From positions 1-64,000 of the forward strand of contig NZ_AP018366.1 of the NCBI RefSeq assembly GCF_016756395.1: a DNA stretch of 64,000 bases. The letters run 5' to 3'. The notes beneath the pieces were generated by a model. It was not told the origin of the DNA. It saw only the letters and a program-made list of their open reading frames with translations, and ran no database searches. The position numbers and the translations under genes are program-made. The stretch comes from Streptomyces sp. SN-593. GTDB lineage: Bacteria > Actinomycetota > Actinomycetes > Streptomycetales > Streptomycetaceae. This document shows, piece by piece, positions 48,584 to 56,477 of the stretch (its first letter is position 1; the number at the start of each line of letters is the position of its first letter).

Positions 48584-51193
48584 ATGACCGAGACCTACCA
48601 GGAAGGAACAGCCGCCCCCACCCGTTGGGATGACCTGCGGGTCGCGGCCGAGCTTGTTGTCTCCTCCCAGTTCGGCTCCACCTCGATGCTGCAGCGCAAG
48701 ATGCGGCTCAACTTCTCCGAGGCCACCGCGGTGATGAACGACCTGGAGGACCTGGAGGTGGTCGGCCCGGACAACGGCGGCCGGGCCAGGGAGGTCCGTA
48801 TCCGGCACACCGACGGCCTGGCTCCGATCTTCGTCCGGATCGGCGTGGAGGAACTGGCCGAGTCGGCCGGCAACGTCCGCACCCTGCCCAGCGTGCTGCA
48901 CCCCGCCGCCCCGGAGGCCACTGTCCTCCCGCCGGCGCCCCGCCAGGACACCCCGGCGCCGGCGCCGGTCGGCATGGCCAAGGTCGACGTGACCAAGCCG
49001 GCCGCGCCCGCGGCGTCCGCGCCGGTGGAGGGCACGGTCGTCAACACGGGCCAGCGCCTGCCGGACGACCCGGAGGGGGACGCGCCCTGGATCAACCCCT
49101 CGCTGCGGACCAAGGAAGGCCGGCGTGCCCGGGCGGACTACCTGGCGCGGCAGAGCCGCCGCCGGGCCCGCCGCTGGGTGTCCCGCCAGCGGACCGCACA
49201 CGGCGTGCTTCCCCGCGCGGTCCGCGGACAGCGACGAGTACGCCGCTGGGTGATCGGCATGGAGGGCGCGAAGGCGCGCGCCGACCTGGCGCTCGCCCAC
49301 GGTTCCGTGGACGCCGCGCGCCGGGAGGCCCGCAGCGCTTCGATCGCGATCCGCGACCGCCGGGCCAAGCTGGCCACGGCTAGGACGGCCCAGATGGAGG
49401 CATCGCAGGCGGTGATCGTGGCGCAGTCCGCGCGGAGCCGGGCCCGGAACATCGTGCTCACCCGCGCCGCGGCGGCGTACGGGCCGGTCGCGCTGGTCGA
49501 CGGGCTCATGGTCGTGGAGGCCGGCGGTTTCTGGGGGCTGCTCGCCGCGGCGGCCGCGAACATCATCGGGGCGTCCTTCCTGGGCCGCGACGTGGAACTG
49601 ACCGAGGACCAGCTCGCCGCGCTCGAGGCGGCCGAGGCCGGTGTCCCGCAGCGCATGGAGGTCGGCATGACGCCGAAGATGTTCGAGCGCATGGTCAAGG
49701 AAGCGCTGACCGAGTCCCTGAAGGTGTCCGTCGCGCAGATCCGTGTGGAGCCCCACGAGTGGGGATTCATGGTGTACGTCTGGCTGGACCGGATGACGCC
49801 GGAGAAAATCTCCTCCCAGCTCGACCTGCTGGAGGGATGCCTCAGCGCCCGGACCGGCTCGATTCTCCTTCAGCAGTCGGCGCAGGCCCGCAACGAATGC
49901 GTAATCCGCTTTCCCGGAAACGATCCGTGGCGATTCGTGCCCCCGCTCCCGTACCGGGCGCCGCATTCGCTGACCACGGCCGATCTGCACACGGCGCAGA
50001 TCGGCGCGGACATGGCCACCAAGCCGCTCGCGCTGCCGATGTCCCGCACGAACATCGACATCGTCGGCAAGTCCCGCTCGGGCAAGTCCACGATCCTGCG
50101 GGCGATCCTGGACGCGGTCACCGCAACCGACGACCAGATCATCATCGGCATCGACCTCGGCAGTGCTGGCAGCGGATTCGGCGGGCTGCGGCCCGCCATG
50201 CACGCGGTGATCACCAACCCCGAGGACGCGCAGCGCGCCCTGCAGTGGGCGCTGGACATCGGCAAGGGCCGCCCCGCCCTGTTCGACCAGCTCAACATGG
50301 GCCAGAACTGGCAGACCTCCCACAAGCGCCCCGGCATCAAGATCATCGTGGATGAGTTCCCGGCGCTGGTCCGCGTGAGCCGCAAGGGCTACTACGACGA
50401 GGAGGCCAAGCGGAACGTGCCGTGGGAGCTGGACACCATGCTCGCCGAACTCGCCATCACCAGCCTCAAGTCCGACGTCACGATGGTCATCGCAGGCCAG
50501 GGTGTCACCAAGGAGAAGATCAAGGACAACACGTGGCTGACCGAGCTGCAGGTGCAGGTCCTGGCCGCGTGCGACGTGGACGACGTCGTGCAGATCCTCG
50601 GCGGCGGCGCCATGGCGCAGGGTTGGCGCCCGGACCGGCTGCTGCCGGCCATGGCAGAGCAGGTCAACGACGCCTCCGTGGCGTACGTGATGGCAGGCGC
50701 GCAGTATTGCGAGCCCATCCCGTACCGGGCGTGCATCGAGTCGGATGAGGAGCTGCTGCGCCGCGGCATCGAGCGCGGCCGGGCGGGCCTGGTCGACATC
50801 GACGCGGAGTCGGCGAAGCTCAGCTCGATCAGCCTGTCGAGCCTGATGGCCGACTCCGACGTCCAGGTCGCCGCCGGCGCGCAGTCCGCGCTGATCACCA
50901 CCATCCGGCAGATTTTCGCCGACGCGGGCGACCCGGCCGGCCTGTCCCGGGAGGAGCTGGCCGACGCGCTCGGCCAGGCCGAGCCCGCCCGGTGGTCGCT
51001 GGAGGAGTTCGACGGCGACGACGAGGCGGAGCAGACCGAGGCGCGGGTCGCCGCGGTCCGGGCAGCGATCGACGCGGTCCTGGCCCCCACCGGCCAGACG
51101 TGGGCGCTGGAGAAGTACAGCAAGGCCCTGCCCCGCGGGTACCGCCTCCGCGACCTCAAAACGATCACCGGTGAGGACTCCCCCAAGTCCTGA
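48584..51193 (+). CDS. traB: TraB-type FtsK/SpoIIIE conjugative DNA translocase
   Basis: An 869-aa motor for double-stranded DNA transfer between mycelia. Residues ~15-72 match an FtsK gamma-type winged helix (SSQFGSTSMLQRKMRLNFSE, DLEVVGPDNGGRAREVRI), placed here at the N-terminus instead of the usual C-terminus. A basic region (~180-225), a coiled coil and one or two membrane segments (~295-330, VALVDGLMVVEAGGFWGLLAAAAA) follow. The motor has Walker A GKSRSGKST near residue 495 and Walker B KIIVDEFPALV near 585, plus QGVTKEKIKDN. ATG at 48584 has AGGAGG upstream. The phased repeats just downstream (51204-51360) are its probable recognition site. Confidence 0.9.
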   Translation: MTETYQEGTAAPTRWDDLRVAAELVVSSQFGSTSMLQRKMRLNFSEATAVMNDLEDLEVVGPDNGGRAREVRIRHTDGLAPIFVRIGVEELAESAGNVRTLPSVLHPAAPEATVLPPAPRQDTPAPAPVGMAKVDVTKPAAPAASAPVEGTVVNTGQRLPDDPEGDAPWINPSLRTKEGRRARADYLARQSRRRARRWVSRQRTAHGVLPRAVRGQRRVRRWVIGMEGAKARADLALAHGSVDAARREARSASIAIRDRRAKLATARTAQMEASQAVIVAQSARSRARNIVLTRAAAAYGPVALVDGLMVVEAGGFWGLLAAAAANIIGASFLGRDVELTEDQLAALEAAEAGVPQRMEVGMTPKMFERMVKEALTESLKVSVAQIRVEPHEWGFMVYVWLDRMTPEKISSQLDLLEGCLSARTGSILLQQSAQARNECVIRFPGNDPWRFVPPLPYRAPHSLTTADLHTAQIGADMATKPLALPMSRTNIDIVGKSRSGKSTILRAILDAVTATDDQIIIGIDLGSAGSGFGGLRPAMHAVITNPEDAQRALQWALDIGKGRPALFDQLNMGQNWQTSHKRPGIKIIVDEFPALVRVSRKGYYDEEAKRNVPWELDTMLAELAITSLKSDVTMVIAGQGVTKEKIKDNTWLTELQVQVLAACDVDDVVQILGGGAMAQGWRPDRLLPAMAEQVNDASVAYVMAGAQYCEPIPYRACIESDEELLRRGIERGRAGLVDIDAESAKLSSISLSSLMADSDVQVAAGAQSALITTIRQIFADAGDPAGLSREELADALGQAEPARWSLEEFDGDDEAEQTEARVAAVRAAIDAVLAPTGQTWALEKYSKALPRGYRLRDLKTITGEDSPKS

Positions 51194-51203
51194 CCCCGAC
51201 GCC

Positions 51204-51360
51204 GGAACCGGGACGGAACCGCAGGTCAGCGTGGCGGAACCGGCCCGGAACCGGCCGGGAACCCCCCGCCGGCACCGGAACTGGTTCCGGTCGCCCGACC
51301 CGGGTTCCGCCCGTGATCACGCCCCTGACCTGCGGTTCCGTCCAGTTCCCCGCCCGTTCC
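51204..51360. repeat. Phased inverted-repeat block after traB, candidate clt locus
   Basis: GGAACC at 51204, 51215, 51236, 51247 and 51258, then GGAACTGGTTCC at the centre (51277-51288), then GGTTCC at 51283, 51303 and 51334 with GTTCC-ended variants at 51344 and 51355. Spacings 11, 21, 11, 11 and 20, 31, 10, 11 are close to whole helical turns. GACGGAACCGCAGGTCAG at 51212 is exactly inverted at 51325-51342. Intergenic between traB and the next gene. Streptomyces clt sites are short direct repeats bound by TraB, located near traB. Confidence 0.72.
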
Positions 51361-51388
51361 CCGCCCGAAAGATCCACAGGAGTCCGTT

Positions 51389-52579
51389 ATGACCTTAGAG
51401 CCTGGTCGGCCTTCCGAACCGGCCCACGGGTACCACCGGATCGCCACCGAGCGCCACTTCCGCTACCTGGAGCTGGAGCAGGGCGCGTTCACCACCAAGT
51501 GGGCCACGGTCGACGCCTGCTGCCAGTTCTGCGGCACCGACACCGGCCTGGTGCTCATCCTCGATGAGACCCTCCACTCCCACGTGCTGGTCCTGTGCCC
51601 GCTCGGCTGCGACCCGCTCGCGGACCTGCGCATCGACCGGCAGCACTTCATCACCTACTCCCGGCTGCGCGGCTACGCCGACCCCAACCCGGACCTGCTG
51701 TGGATCATCGACGCCGGGTTCGGCGAGGAACCCCCGCCGCCGCCCGACATCGCGCACGACCTGATCGCCGGGTGGGGCTACGCCGCGAAGAAGGGCGGCA
51801 GGGCGGTCAAGGCGGAGGTGAAGGGCGCGATCCGGTCCCGCCGCCGCACAGCAGCCAAGGCCGCCCGCAATGCGGCATATGCGCCGGTCGCGGCGGTCCT
51901 GCGCACCGCGTGGGGCTGGCAGGCCGGACCGACCCCCACCCCGCCCCCTCGCCCGCGGCCGGCACCGAAACCGCCGAAGACGCCGCCGGTGTCGGCGTAC
52001 CGCAAGGCGCTCGGTGTCGACGCCCCCAAGCGCGGCCCGAAGTGCCTGGTCTGCCAAGACACCGGCCGCATCACCGCCCCGGGCATCTCGATCCCCTGCA
52101 CCGAGTGCGCCGGCCCGGCCGCTGCCGCGATGGCCGCCGCGGAGAGGCGCGCCGAACGCGCCCGCCAGGGCAAGGACCGCCGCCGCACCCGGCCCTCCCC
52201 CGCGACCACCACCGGCCCGGGCCTGGTCAACACCGGAACCGTCAACGGCAGCGTCCAAGTCGCCGGCGTCAGCGCCCACTCGGTGCAGATCAGCGGCAAC
52301 CAGGCCGTCATCGACGGCCAGCCGGTCAGCATCAACGACCCCCGCGTGAAGAAGGCCAAGGCCGATGCGGCGAAGGCTGTCGGCGGCGCGACCCGGCGGG
52401 CCAAGGCGGCCGGCGCCGGCGGCAGCCGCTCCACCGTGACCGTCAACGGCCGGCAGGCCCCCGAAGGCCACAGCACCGACGCGAACGGCAACTCGATCTA
52501 CGTCAACACCGGCGTGGCCAACACCGGCCGCATCAGCGGCGACGTCACCAGCACCACCTCCCCCGAGCCCACGACCTGA
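51389..52579 (+). CDS. Hypothetical Cys-rich protein after traB, 396 aa
   Basis: N-terminal ~120 residues form a mixed domain with ACCQFCGTDTGL and CPLGCDPL, possibly a zinc ribbon. A basic Arg/Ala helix region and a Pro-rich linker lead to a DnaJ-like zinc knuckle (CLVCQDTGRI, CTECAG; residues ~211-236). The C-terminal ~120 residues are Thr/Gly/Asn-rich strands (NTGTVNGSVQVAGVSAHSVQI). No family recognised. AGGAG seven bases before the ATG. Translationally downstream of the clt-like repeats, so part of the transfer region. Confidence 0.68.
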   Translation: MTLEPGRPSEPAHGYHRIATERHFRYLELEQGAFTTKWATVDACCQFCGTDTGLVLILDETLHSHVLVLCPLGCDPLADLRIDRQHFITYSRLRGYADPNPDLLWIIDAGFGEEPPPPPDIAHDLIAGWGYAAKKGGRAVKAEVKGAIRSRRRTAAKAARNAAYAPVAAVLRTAWGWQAGPTPTPPPRPRPAPKPPKTPPVSAYRKALGVDAPKRGPKCLVCQDTGRITAPGISIPCTECAGPAAAAMAAAERRAERARQGKDRRRTRPSPATTTGPGLVNTGTVNGSVQVAGVSAHSVQISGNQAVIDGQPVSINDPRVKKAKADAAKAVGGATRRAKAAGAGGSRSTVTVNGRQAPEGHSTDANGNSIYVNTGVANTGRISGDVTSTTSPEPTT

Positions 52580-52595
52580 GAAGGGAATCCCCGCC

Positions 52596-52715
52596 GTCAC
52601 CACCGTCGCGCGCCTCCTGGCCAGCCACGGCAGCCTCACCGGTGACCAGGTCCGAGCCCTGACCGCACGGCTCAACCCGACCAGTTTCCGCTGGGCGACA
52701 CCACAAGAAAACTAG
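52596..52715 (+). other. 39-codon frame without a standard start codon
   Basis: Starting at a GTC that lies nine bases after AAGGGA, the frame reads VTTVARLLASHGSLTGDQ ... and stops at 52715. Composition looks genuine, but there is no ATG, GTG or TTG in place. Either a start codon changed (GTG to GTC), a non-standard start is used, or it is chance. Confidence 0.3.
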
Positions 52716-52764
52716 TGCCCACTTTTTGTAGGCACACCATAGACATGCCTACAAAAAGTAGGCA
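52716..52764. promoter_or_regulatory. Pair of AT-centred inverted repeats, probable operator
   Basis: TGCCCAC-TTTTT-GTAGGCA at 52716-52734 and TGCCTAC-AAAAA-GTAGGCA at 52746-52764, centres 30 bp apart. TTGTAG (52726) and TACAAA (52750) could be -35 and -10 with an 18-bp gap. On the minus strand the adjoining bases read GTTTTCTTGTGG, close to the P1 tail. It lies at the head of the right-hand accessory genes. Confidence 0.62.
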
Positions 52765-52822
52765 TCATGGGATGCGCGGGCGGCACCGCCCACCGCAACG
52801 GACCGCAGAGAAGGGACTCCTG

Positions 52823-53185
52823 ATGGCCACTCAGCACACACACCGGCCGAACTTCGGCCGCCAGGTGGCCGACTGCCCGCGCTGCACCGAGTTGGTGGCC
52901 GGCGCCGAGCCCATCGCCTGGGGCTCCCGGCCCGCACCGGAGACCCCGACGGCCACGACCACCAAGCACAACCACCAGGTCGTCTTCGGCCGCCGAATCG
53001 ACGGCTGCCCGCGCTGCGCCGAACTCACCGCCGGCGCCGAGCCGGTCCGCTGGGCGCCCTCCCGCCGCGAACGCGAGCAGCAGGACGACGCCCTCCGTGC
53101 CGCCGCGATCCGCGAGCACTTCGCTCCCAACGGCCCGCACTCGACCGCCACCTGCGGCCCCGTCTGCACCTTCGGCGACTGGTGA
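52823..53185 (+). CDS. Protein with duplicated zinc-knuckle-like units, 120 aa
   Basis: Two near-identical units: NFGRQVADCPRCTELVAGAEP (residues ~10-30) and VFGRRIDGCPRCAELTAGAEP (~53-73), each with one C-x2-C. Together they could make one four-Cys zinc site. A further CGPVC is near the C-terminus. No family name known. ATG with AAGGGA upstream, following the paired operator at 52716-52764. Confidence 0.7.
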   Translation: MATQHTHRPNFGRQVADCPRCTELVAGAEPIAWGSRPAPETPTATTTKHNHQVVFGRRIDGCPRCAELTAGAEPVRWAPSRREREQQDDALRAAAIREHFAPNGPHSTATCGPVCTFGDW

Positions 53186-53235
53186 GCACACCGCCCTGCC
53201 CCCGCCCCTGCCACCGACACAGAAACGAGCCCCAC

Positions 53236-53781
53236 GTGACCGAGACCGCCACCACCACCGTCACCACGATGAACCTGCGCCGCCGCCGCGGCGTCAAGCC
53301 GCTCCGGGCCACCACCCGCGCCCTGCGCTCGTTCGCCAACCACGCCGAGCACCTCGCCCTGCTGGCCGGCCTCGCGATCGTGATGAAGGTGGAGTTCCAC
53401 GTCGGCCCGTCGTGGCTGGAGCACACCGGCACCCAGGGCGTGCTGGTCGTCCTCGCCCTCGCGGGCGTCGCCGACCTCACCCGCCGCACGGCCTTCTTGG
53501 CCGCCAACCAGATCGACCCCGACATCGAGGACGGCGACGCGTTCTGGGCGGTCAGCCACCTCCTCAAGGAGCTGGGCATCGACGTCCGCGGCGGCGCCCT
53601 CCCCTACGAGGTCATGAGCAACCTGCAGACGAGCCACACCCTGCCCCGGCTGTACGCCCTGCTGGACGACCTGGCCGCCGCCTTCGCCGACGACGACGAA
53701 GACGACGACGCCGACGCCATGCGCGAAGCCGCCGCGAGTATCCGCAGCGCGTCCCGCACCCTCGGCGACCACCACGCCTGA
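53236..53781 (+). CDS. Hypothetical protein with two membrane segments, 181 aa
   Basis: Basic start, membrane segments near residues 37-55 (HLALLAGLAIVMKVEF) and 65-82 (GVLVVLALAGVADL), then an acidic soluble C-terminus (DDLAAAFADDDEDDDADAM). No family recognised. The start is uncertain: GTG at 53236 is used here, while a GTG at 53182 overlapping the preceding stop would add 18 residues. The first loop-family hairpin follows its stop. Confidence 0.6.
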   Translation: MTETATTTVTTMNLRRRRGVKPLRATTRALRSFANHAEHLALLAGLAIVMKVEFHVGPSWLEHTGTQGVLVVLALAGVADLTRRTAFLAANQIDPDIEDGDAFWAVSHLLKELGIDVRGGALPYEVMSNLQTSHTLPRLYALLDDLAAAFADDDEDDDADAMREAAASIRSASRTLGDHHA

Positions 53782-53787
53782 CCCCGC

Positions 53788-53833
53788 CCCGGGGCGGCCG
53801 CCATCCCGGCCAAGGAAAACCGGCCGCCCCGGG
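53788..53833 (+). repeat. Conserved-loop hairpin, copy 1
   Basis: A 13-bp stem (CCCGGGGCGGCCG / CGGCCGCCCCGGG) around a 20-nt loop, CCATCCCGGC then CAAGGAAAAC. It starts 7 bp after one stop and ends 37 bp before the next start at 53871. The same loop occurs at 54696, 55643, 56022 and 57123. Confidence 0.75.
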
Positions 53834-53870
53834 CCCGGACCCGCACAGACAACCCCGACCAGGAGAAACC

Positions 53871-54677
53871 GTGTCCGAGAAGAACTTCCCCGCCCCCGCC
53901 GCCGTCGGCCCCGTGCTCGCCACCATCACCTTGCCGATGGGCAAGGTGAACGTCACCGTCGACCCCGCCGCCACCATCGCCCGTGCCGTCGTCAGGACCG
54001 CCGACGCCACCGGCCCCGCGGCGGACGCCGTCCGCGACTCCCGGGTCAGCCAGGACGGCAACCGGCTGACGGTCACCGTGCCCGAGATGCCGGGCGGAGG
54101 CTTCAACCAGGTCGTCACCAACGTCAGCGGCCGCACCACGGTCTTCCAGAGCAGCCGCTCCATCAGCTTCGGCCAGACCGTGACCGGAGTGAGCATCGTC
54201 AACGGGCGGGTCATCAACGGCGGGATCTCCGGCGGCGGCATGACGGCCGTCAGCCCGATCGAGGTCCTGGTCACCCTGCCCGCCGGGTCCGGCGTGCAGA
54301 TGCGCGGCTACAACGCCGACCTCACCGTCACCGGCCCGCTGGCCGCGCTCGACCTGGACACCCACAACGGCACCCTGCGCGCCGGCATCGTCGGCCGCCT
54401 CAAGGTCCACGGACACAACGGCACCAACGAGGTCGACGCGGTGACCGAGTGGGTGGACGTCGAAACCCACAACGGCAACACCTACATCGGCGCCTACAGC
54501 GGCGGCGCGGCCAAGTTCACCGGCCACAACGGCAACGTTGAACTGTCCGCCACGCCCATCGCCAGCGGCCGCATCGAGGCCCGCTCCCACAACGGCAGCA
54601 TCCGGCTGCGCGGCGTCTCCGGCCGCGCGCACCTGGACGTCGTCACCCACACCCACAACGGCCACATCAGCAAGTGA
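53871..54677 (+). CDS. HNG-repeat beta-solenoid-like protein, 268 aa
   Basis: N-terminal ~110 residues are beta-rich (VLATITLPMGKVNVTVDP). The rest contains at least six HNG turns about 18-20 residues apart (DTHNGTLRAG, HGHNGTNEV, THNGNTYIG, TGHNGNVEL, RSHNGSIRL, THNGHISK), the repeating pattern of DUF4097-type adhesin-like beta-helices. No signal peptide, so probably cytoplasmic. GTG with AGGAGAAA upstream. Loop-family hairpins flank it on both sides. Confidence 0.7.
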   Translation: MSEKNFPAPAAVGPVLATITLPMGKVNVTVDPAATIARAVVRTADATGPAADAVRDSRVSQDGNRLTVTVPEMPGGGFNQVVTNVSGRTTVFQSSRSISFGQTVTGVSIVNGRVINGGISGGGMTAVSPIEVLVTLPAGSGVQMRGYNADLTVTGPLAALDLDTHNGTLRAGIVGRLKVHGHNGTNEVDAVTEWVDVETHNGNTYIGAYSGGAAKFTGHNGNVELSATPIASGRIEARSHNGSIRLRGVSGRAHLDVVTHTHNGHISK

Positions 54678-54685
54678 TCTCCCCC

Positions 54686-54725
54686 GGGGCGGCCGCCATC
54701 CCGGCCAAGGAAAACCGGCCGCCCC
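54686..54725 (+). repeat. Conserved-loop hairpin, copy 2
   Basis: Stem GGGGCGGCCG / CGGCCGCCCC with the same 20-nt loop as copy 1. It begins 8 bp after the stop at 54677 and ends 47 bp before the ATG at 54773. Confidence 0.75.
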
Positions 54726-54772
54726 AGGCCTCCCGACCCGCCAGCGCCGCACGACCGAGAAGGGCTCACACC

Positions 54773-55216
54773 ATGACCGAGAACACCGACTACCTCGAGC
54801 GGGCGGCCGACCTCGCCCAGCAGGCCCGCACGCTGCTCAACCGGAGCGACACCGACTACTCCCAGGCCCGCGCCAAGGTCGAGCTGGGCGGGCTCTACGC
54901 CCAGCTCGCCGCGCAGGCCGGGCAGCCGGCCCGCGTCCCCGCCGCCGAGGCCGCGCGGGAGGCGGCCACCCTGCTGCGGACCGCCGCCACCCCCGCCGAC
55001 GAGGCCGAGGCGTGCGAGGTGCTCGCGGCCGTGCTGGACATCGTCCAGACCCTGCCCCGGCTGTTCAACGCGGTAAGGGCCATCGACCGGCCCGACAAGG
55101 CCGCCGAGTCCCTCATGAACGCCAGGGGCCACAGCGACAAGCTGGCCTACTCCCTGACCAACGCGCACGCCGCCCTGTGCCGCGCGGCGTACGGCGCCGC
55201 CCCGAGCCGCAACTGA
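54773..55216 (+). CDS. Hypothetical helical protein, 147 aa
   Basis: Almost entirely helical (YLERAADLAQQARTLLN, ARAKVELGGLYAQLAAQ, EACEVLAAVLDIVQTLPRL, SYSLTNAHAALCRAAYG). No family recognised. ATG with GAGAAGGG upstream. Between loop-family hairpins 2 and 3. Confidence 0.65.
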   Translation: MTENTDYLERAADLAQQARTLLNRSDTDYSQARAKVELGGLYAQLAAQAGQPARVPAAEAAREAATLLRTAATPADEAEACEVLAAVLDIVQTLPRLFNAVRAIDRPDKAAESLMNARGHSDKLAYSLTNAHAALCRAAYGAAPSRN

Positions 55217-55226
55217 GACCACCCCG

Positions 55227-55266
55227 GAGCCGGTCGCCATCCCGGCCAGGGAACCGACTGCCACCC
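55227..55266 (+). repeat. Degenerate copy of the conserved-loop hairpin, copy 3
   Basis: The loop keeps CCATCCCGGCCAGGGAAC (one base short and changed), but the stem is reduced to about GGTCG / CGACT. It begins 11 bp after the stop at 55216. The following 120 bp hold no gene. Confidence 0.5.
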
Positions 55267-55386
55267 GTCAACCGCTTCACCTCGCACTACTGGCCCCGGC
55301 ATCCAGCCGTGAGGGCGCCCGAGCGAATCGGGCCCGGGGCACTCCGGACCGCCCGGAATGCACCACCAACCCCCAAGAGGATCAAC

Positions 55387-55623
55387 ATGAACCCGAACTT
55401 CCAGCTCGCGACCATCGACGGCACGACCTTCACCCAGGGCGACACCAACCCGTTCCCGCTGGGAGCGCCGACTTCGCTCCTGGAGTCCATCGACGCCGAT
55501 GGTGACTTCGTGGTCCTGGAGTACCAGGGCGGCTTGATCGTCTCCATCCCCGAGCACCAGGTGCGGTACGTCCTGGAGATCGAGCCCACGGACACCTCCC
55601 GTGAGGACGCCAGCACCATCTGA
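55387..55623 (+). CDS. Hypothetical small acidic protein, 78 aa
   Basis: Compact acidic beta-rich protein (FQLATIDGTTFTQGD, DGDFVVLEYQGGLIVSIP, QVRYVLEIEPTD). No family recognised. ATG at 55387 with AAGAGGATC upstream. Hairpin copy 4 follows its stop. Confidence 0.65.
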   Translation: MNPNFQLATIDGTTFTQGDTNPFPLGAPTSLLESIDADGDFVVLEYQGGLIVSIPEHQVRYVLEIEPTDTSREDASTI

Positions 55624-55630
55624 TCCCGCC

Positions 55631-55674
55631 CCGGGGCGGCCGCCATCCCGGCCAAGGAAAACCGACCGCCCCGG
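55631..55674 (+). repeat. Conserved-loop hairpin, copy 4
   Basis: 5' arm CCGGGGCGGCCG, 3' arm CGACCGCCCCGG, giving one C-A mismatch in a 12-bp stem; loop identical to copies 1 and 2. It lies 8 bp after the stop at 55623 and 67 bp before the ATG at 55742. Confidence 0.72.
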
Positions 55675-55741
55675 GCCCGAACCCGCTCCGGACCGGAGCA
55701 GGAGGAGCCCCCATCCTCCACTACCGAGACGGAGCCCAGCA

Positions 55742-55999
55742 ATGACCCCCCAGTCCAACGACGATCAGCACGACCAACAGGCGGCGAAGGCGGCGGCCAA
55801 GGCGGCCGCCGCGGCCCGGCTCGCGGAAGCCAAGGCGAAGCGCGACAAGGCGAAGCAGGAGGCTGACCGGGCTTTCTGGCGGGCCGTCAACGCTGAGATC
55901 ACCAGCAAGGTCCTGCTCCAGAAAGAGGCCTGCGAGGCGATCGGCTACGAACGCGAATACGTCCGCAGGCAGATCAAAGAACACGTGCAGAGCGACTGA
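55742..55999 (+). CDS. Hypothetical small helical protein, 85 aa
   Basis: Ala/Lys-rich N-terminal coiled coil (AKAAAKAAAAARLAEAKAK) and a C-terminal possible HTH (KVLLQKEACEAIGYEREYVRRQ). Might bind DNA; unproven. The ATG has a weak ribosome binding site. Hairpin copy 5 follows. Confidence 0.62.
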   Translation: MTPQSNDDQHDQQAAKAAAKAAAAARLAEAKAKRDKAKQEADRAFWRAVNAEITSKVLLQKEACEAIGYEREYVRRQIKEHVQSD

Positions 56000-56010
56000 A
56001 CGCACCACAT

Positions 56011-56052
56011 CGGGGCGGCCGCCATCCCGGCCAAGGAAAACCGGCCGCCCCG
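56011..56052 (+). repeat. Conserved-loop hairpin, copy 5
   Basis: An 11-bp perfect stem CGGGGCGGCCG / CGGCCGCCCCG with the identical 20-nt loop. It ends 47 bp before the GTG of the HIT gene. Confidence 0.75.
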
Positions 56053-56099
56053 AGCCCGAACCCGCTCCATCCCCCAGACCGGAGATAAGGAGTCCTGAC

Positions 56100-56477
56100 G
56101 TGAAGACCTGCGTCTTCTGCGCGATCGTCGCCGGGGAGGCCCCGGCCCTCATCGTGCGCGAGTGGCCTGACGCCCTCGCGGTCCGCCCGCGCAGTGGCGG
56201 CGTCCACCCGGGCCACGTCTTCGTCCTACCGCGAGTTCACGTCGAGGACGCCAGCACCGACCCGGACGTGACCGCCGCGGTGATGCGCCGGGCCGCTGAG
56301 CTGATGGCCGACCACCCCGCCGCGAACATCATCACCAGCAAAGGGGAAGCGGCGACTCAGAGCGTCTACCACCTGCACATCCACGTGGTGCCCAGGGAGG
56401 TCGGCGACGGACTGCCGCTGCCCTGGACCCCGCAGCACGCTGCCCGAGCGGCGGCGGAGAAAGGGGAAATCCAGTGA
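56100..56477 (+). CDS. HIT-family hydrolase, 125 aa
   Basis: Histidine-triad nucleotide hydrolase: CVFCAIVAGEAPALIV at the start (with a C-x2-C pair), VHPGHVFVLPRVHVED, and the catalytic HLHIHVVPRE at residues 91-100 (His91, 93, 95). Such enzymes cleave nucleotide phosphoramidates or dinucleotides. GTG start with AAGGAG upstream. Its stop overlaps the start of a nucleoside deoxyribosyltransferase-like gene, suggesting linked nucleotide chemistry. Confidence 0.9.
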   Translation: MKTCVFCAIVAGEAPALIVREWPDALAVRPRSGGVHPGHVFVLPRVHVEDASTDPDVTAAVMRRAAELMADHPAANIITSKGEAATQSVYHLHIHVVPREVGDGLPLPWTPQHAARAAAEKGEIQ

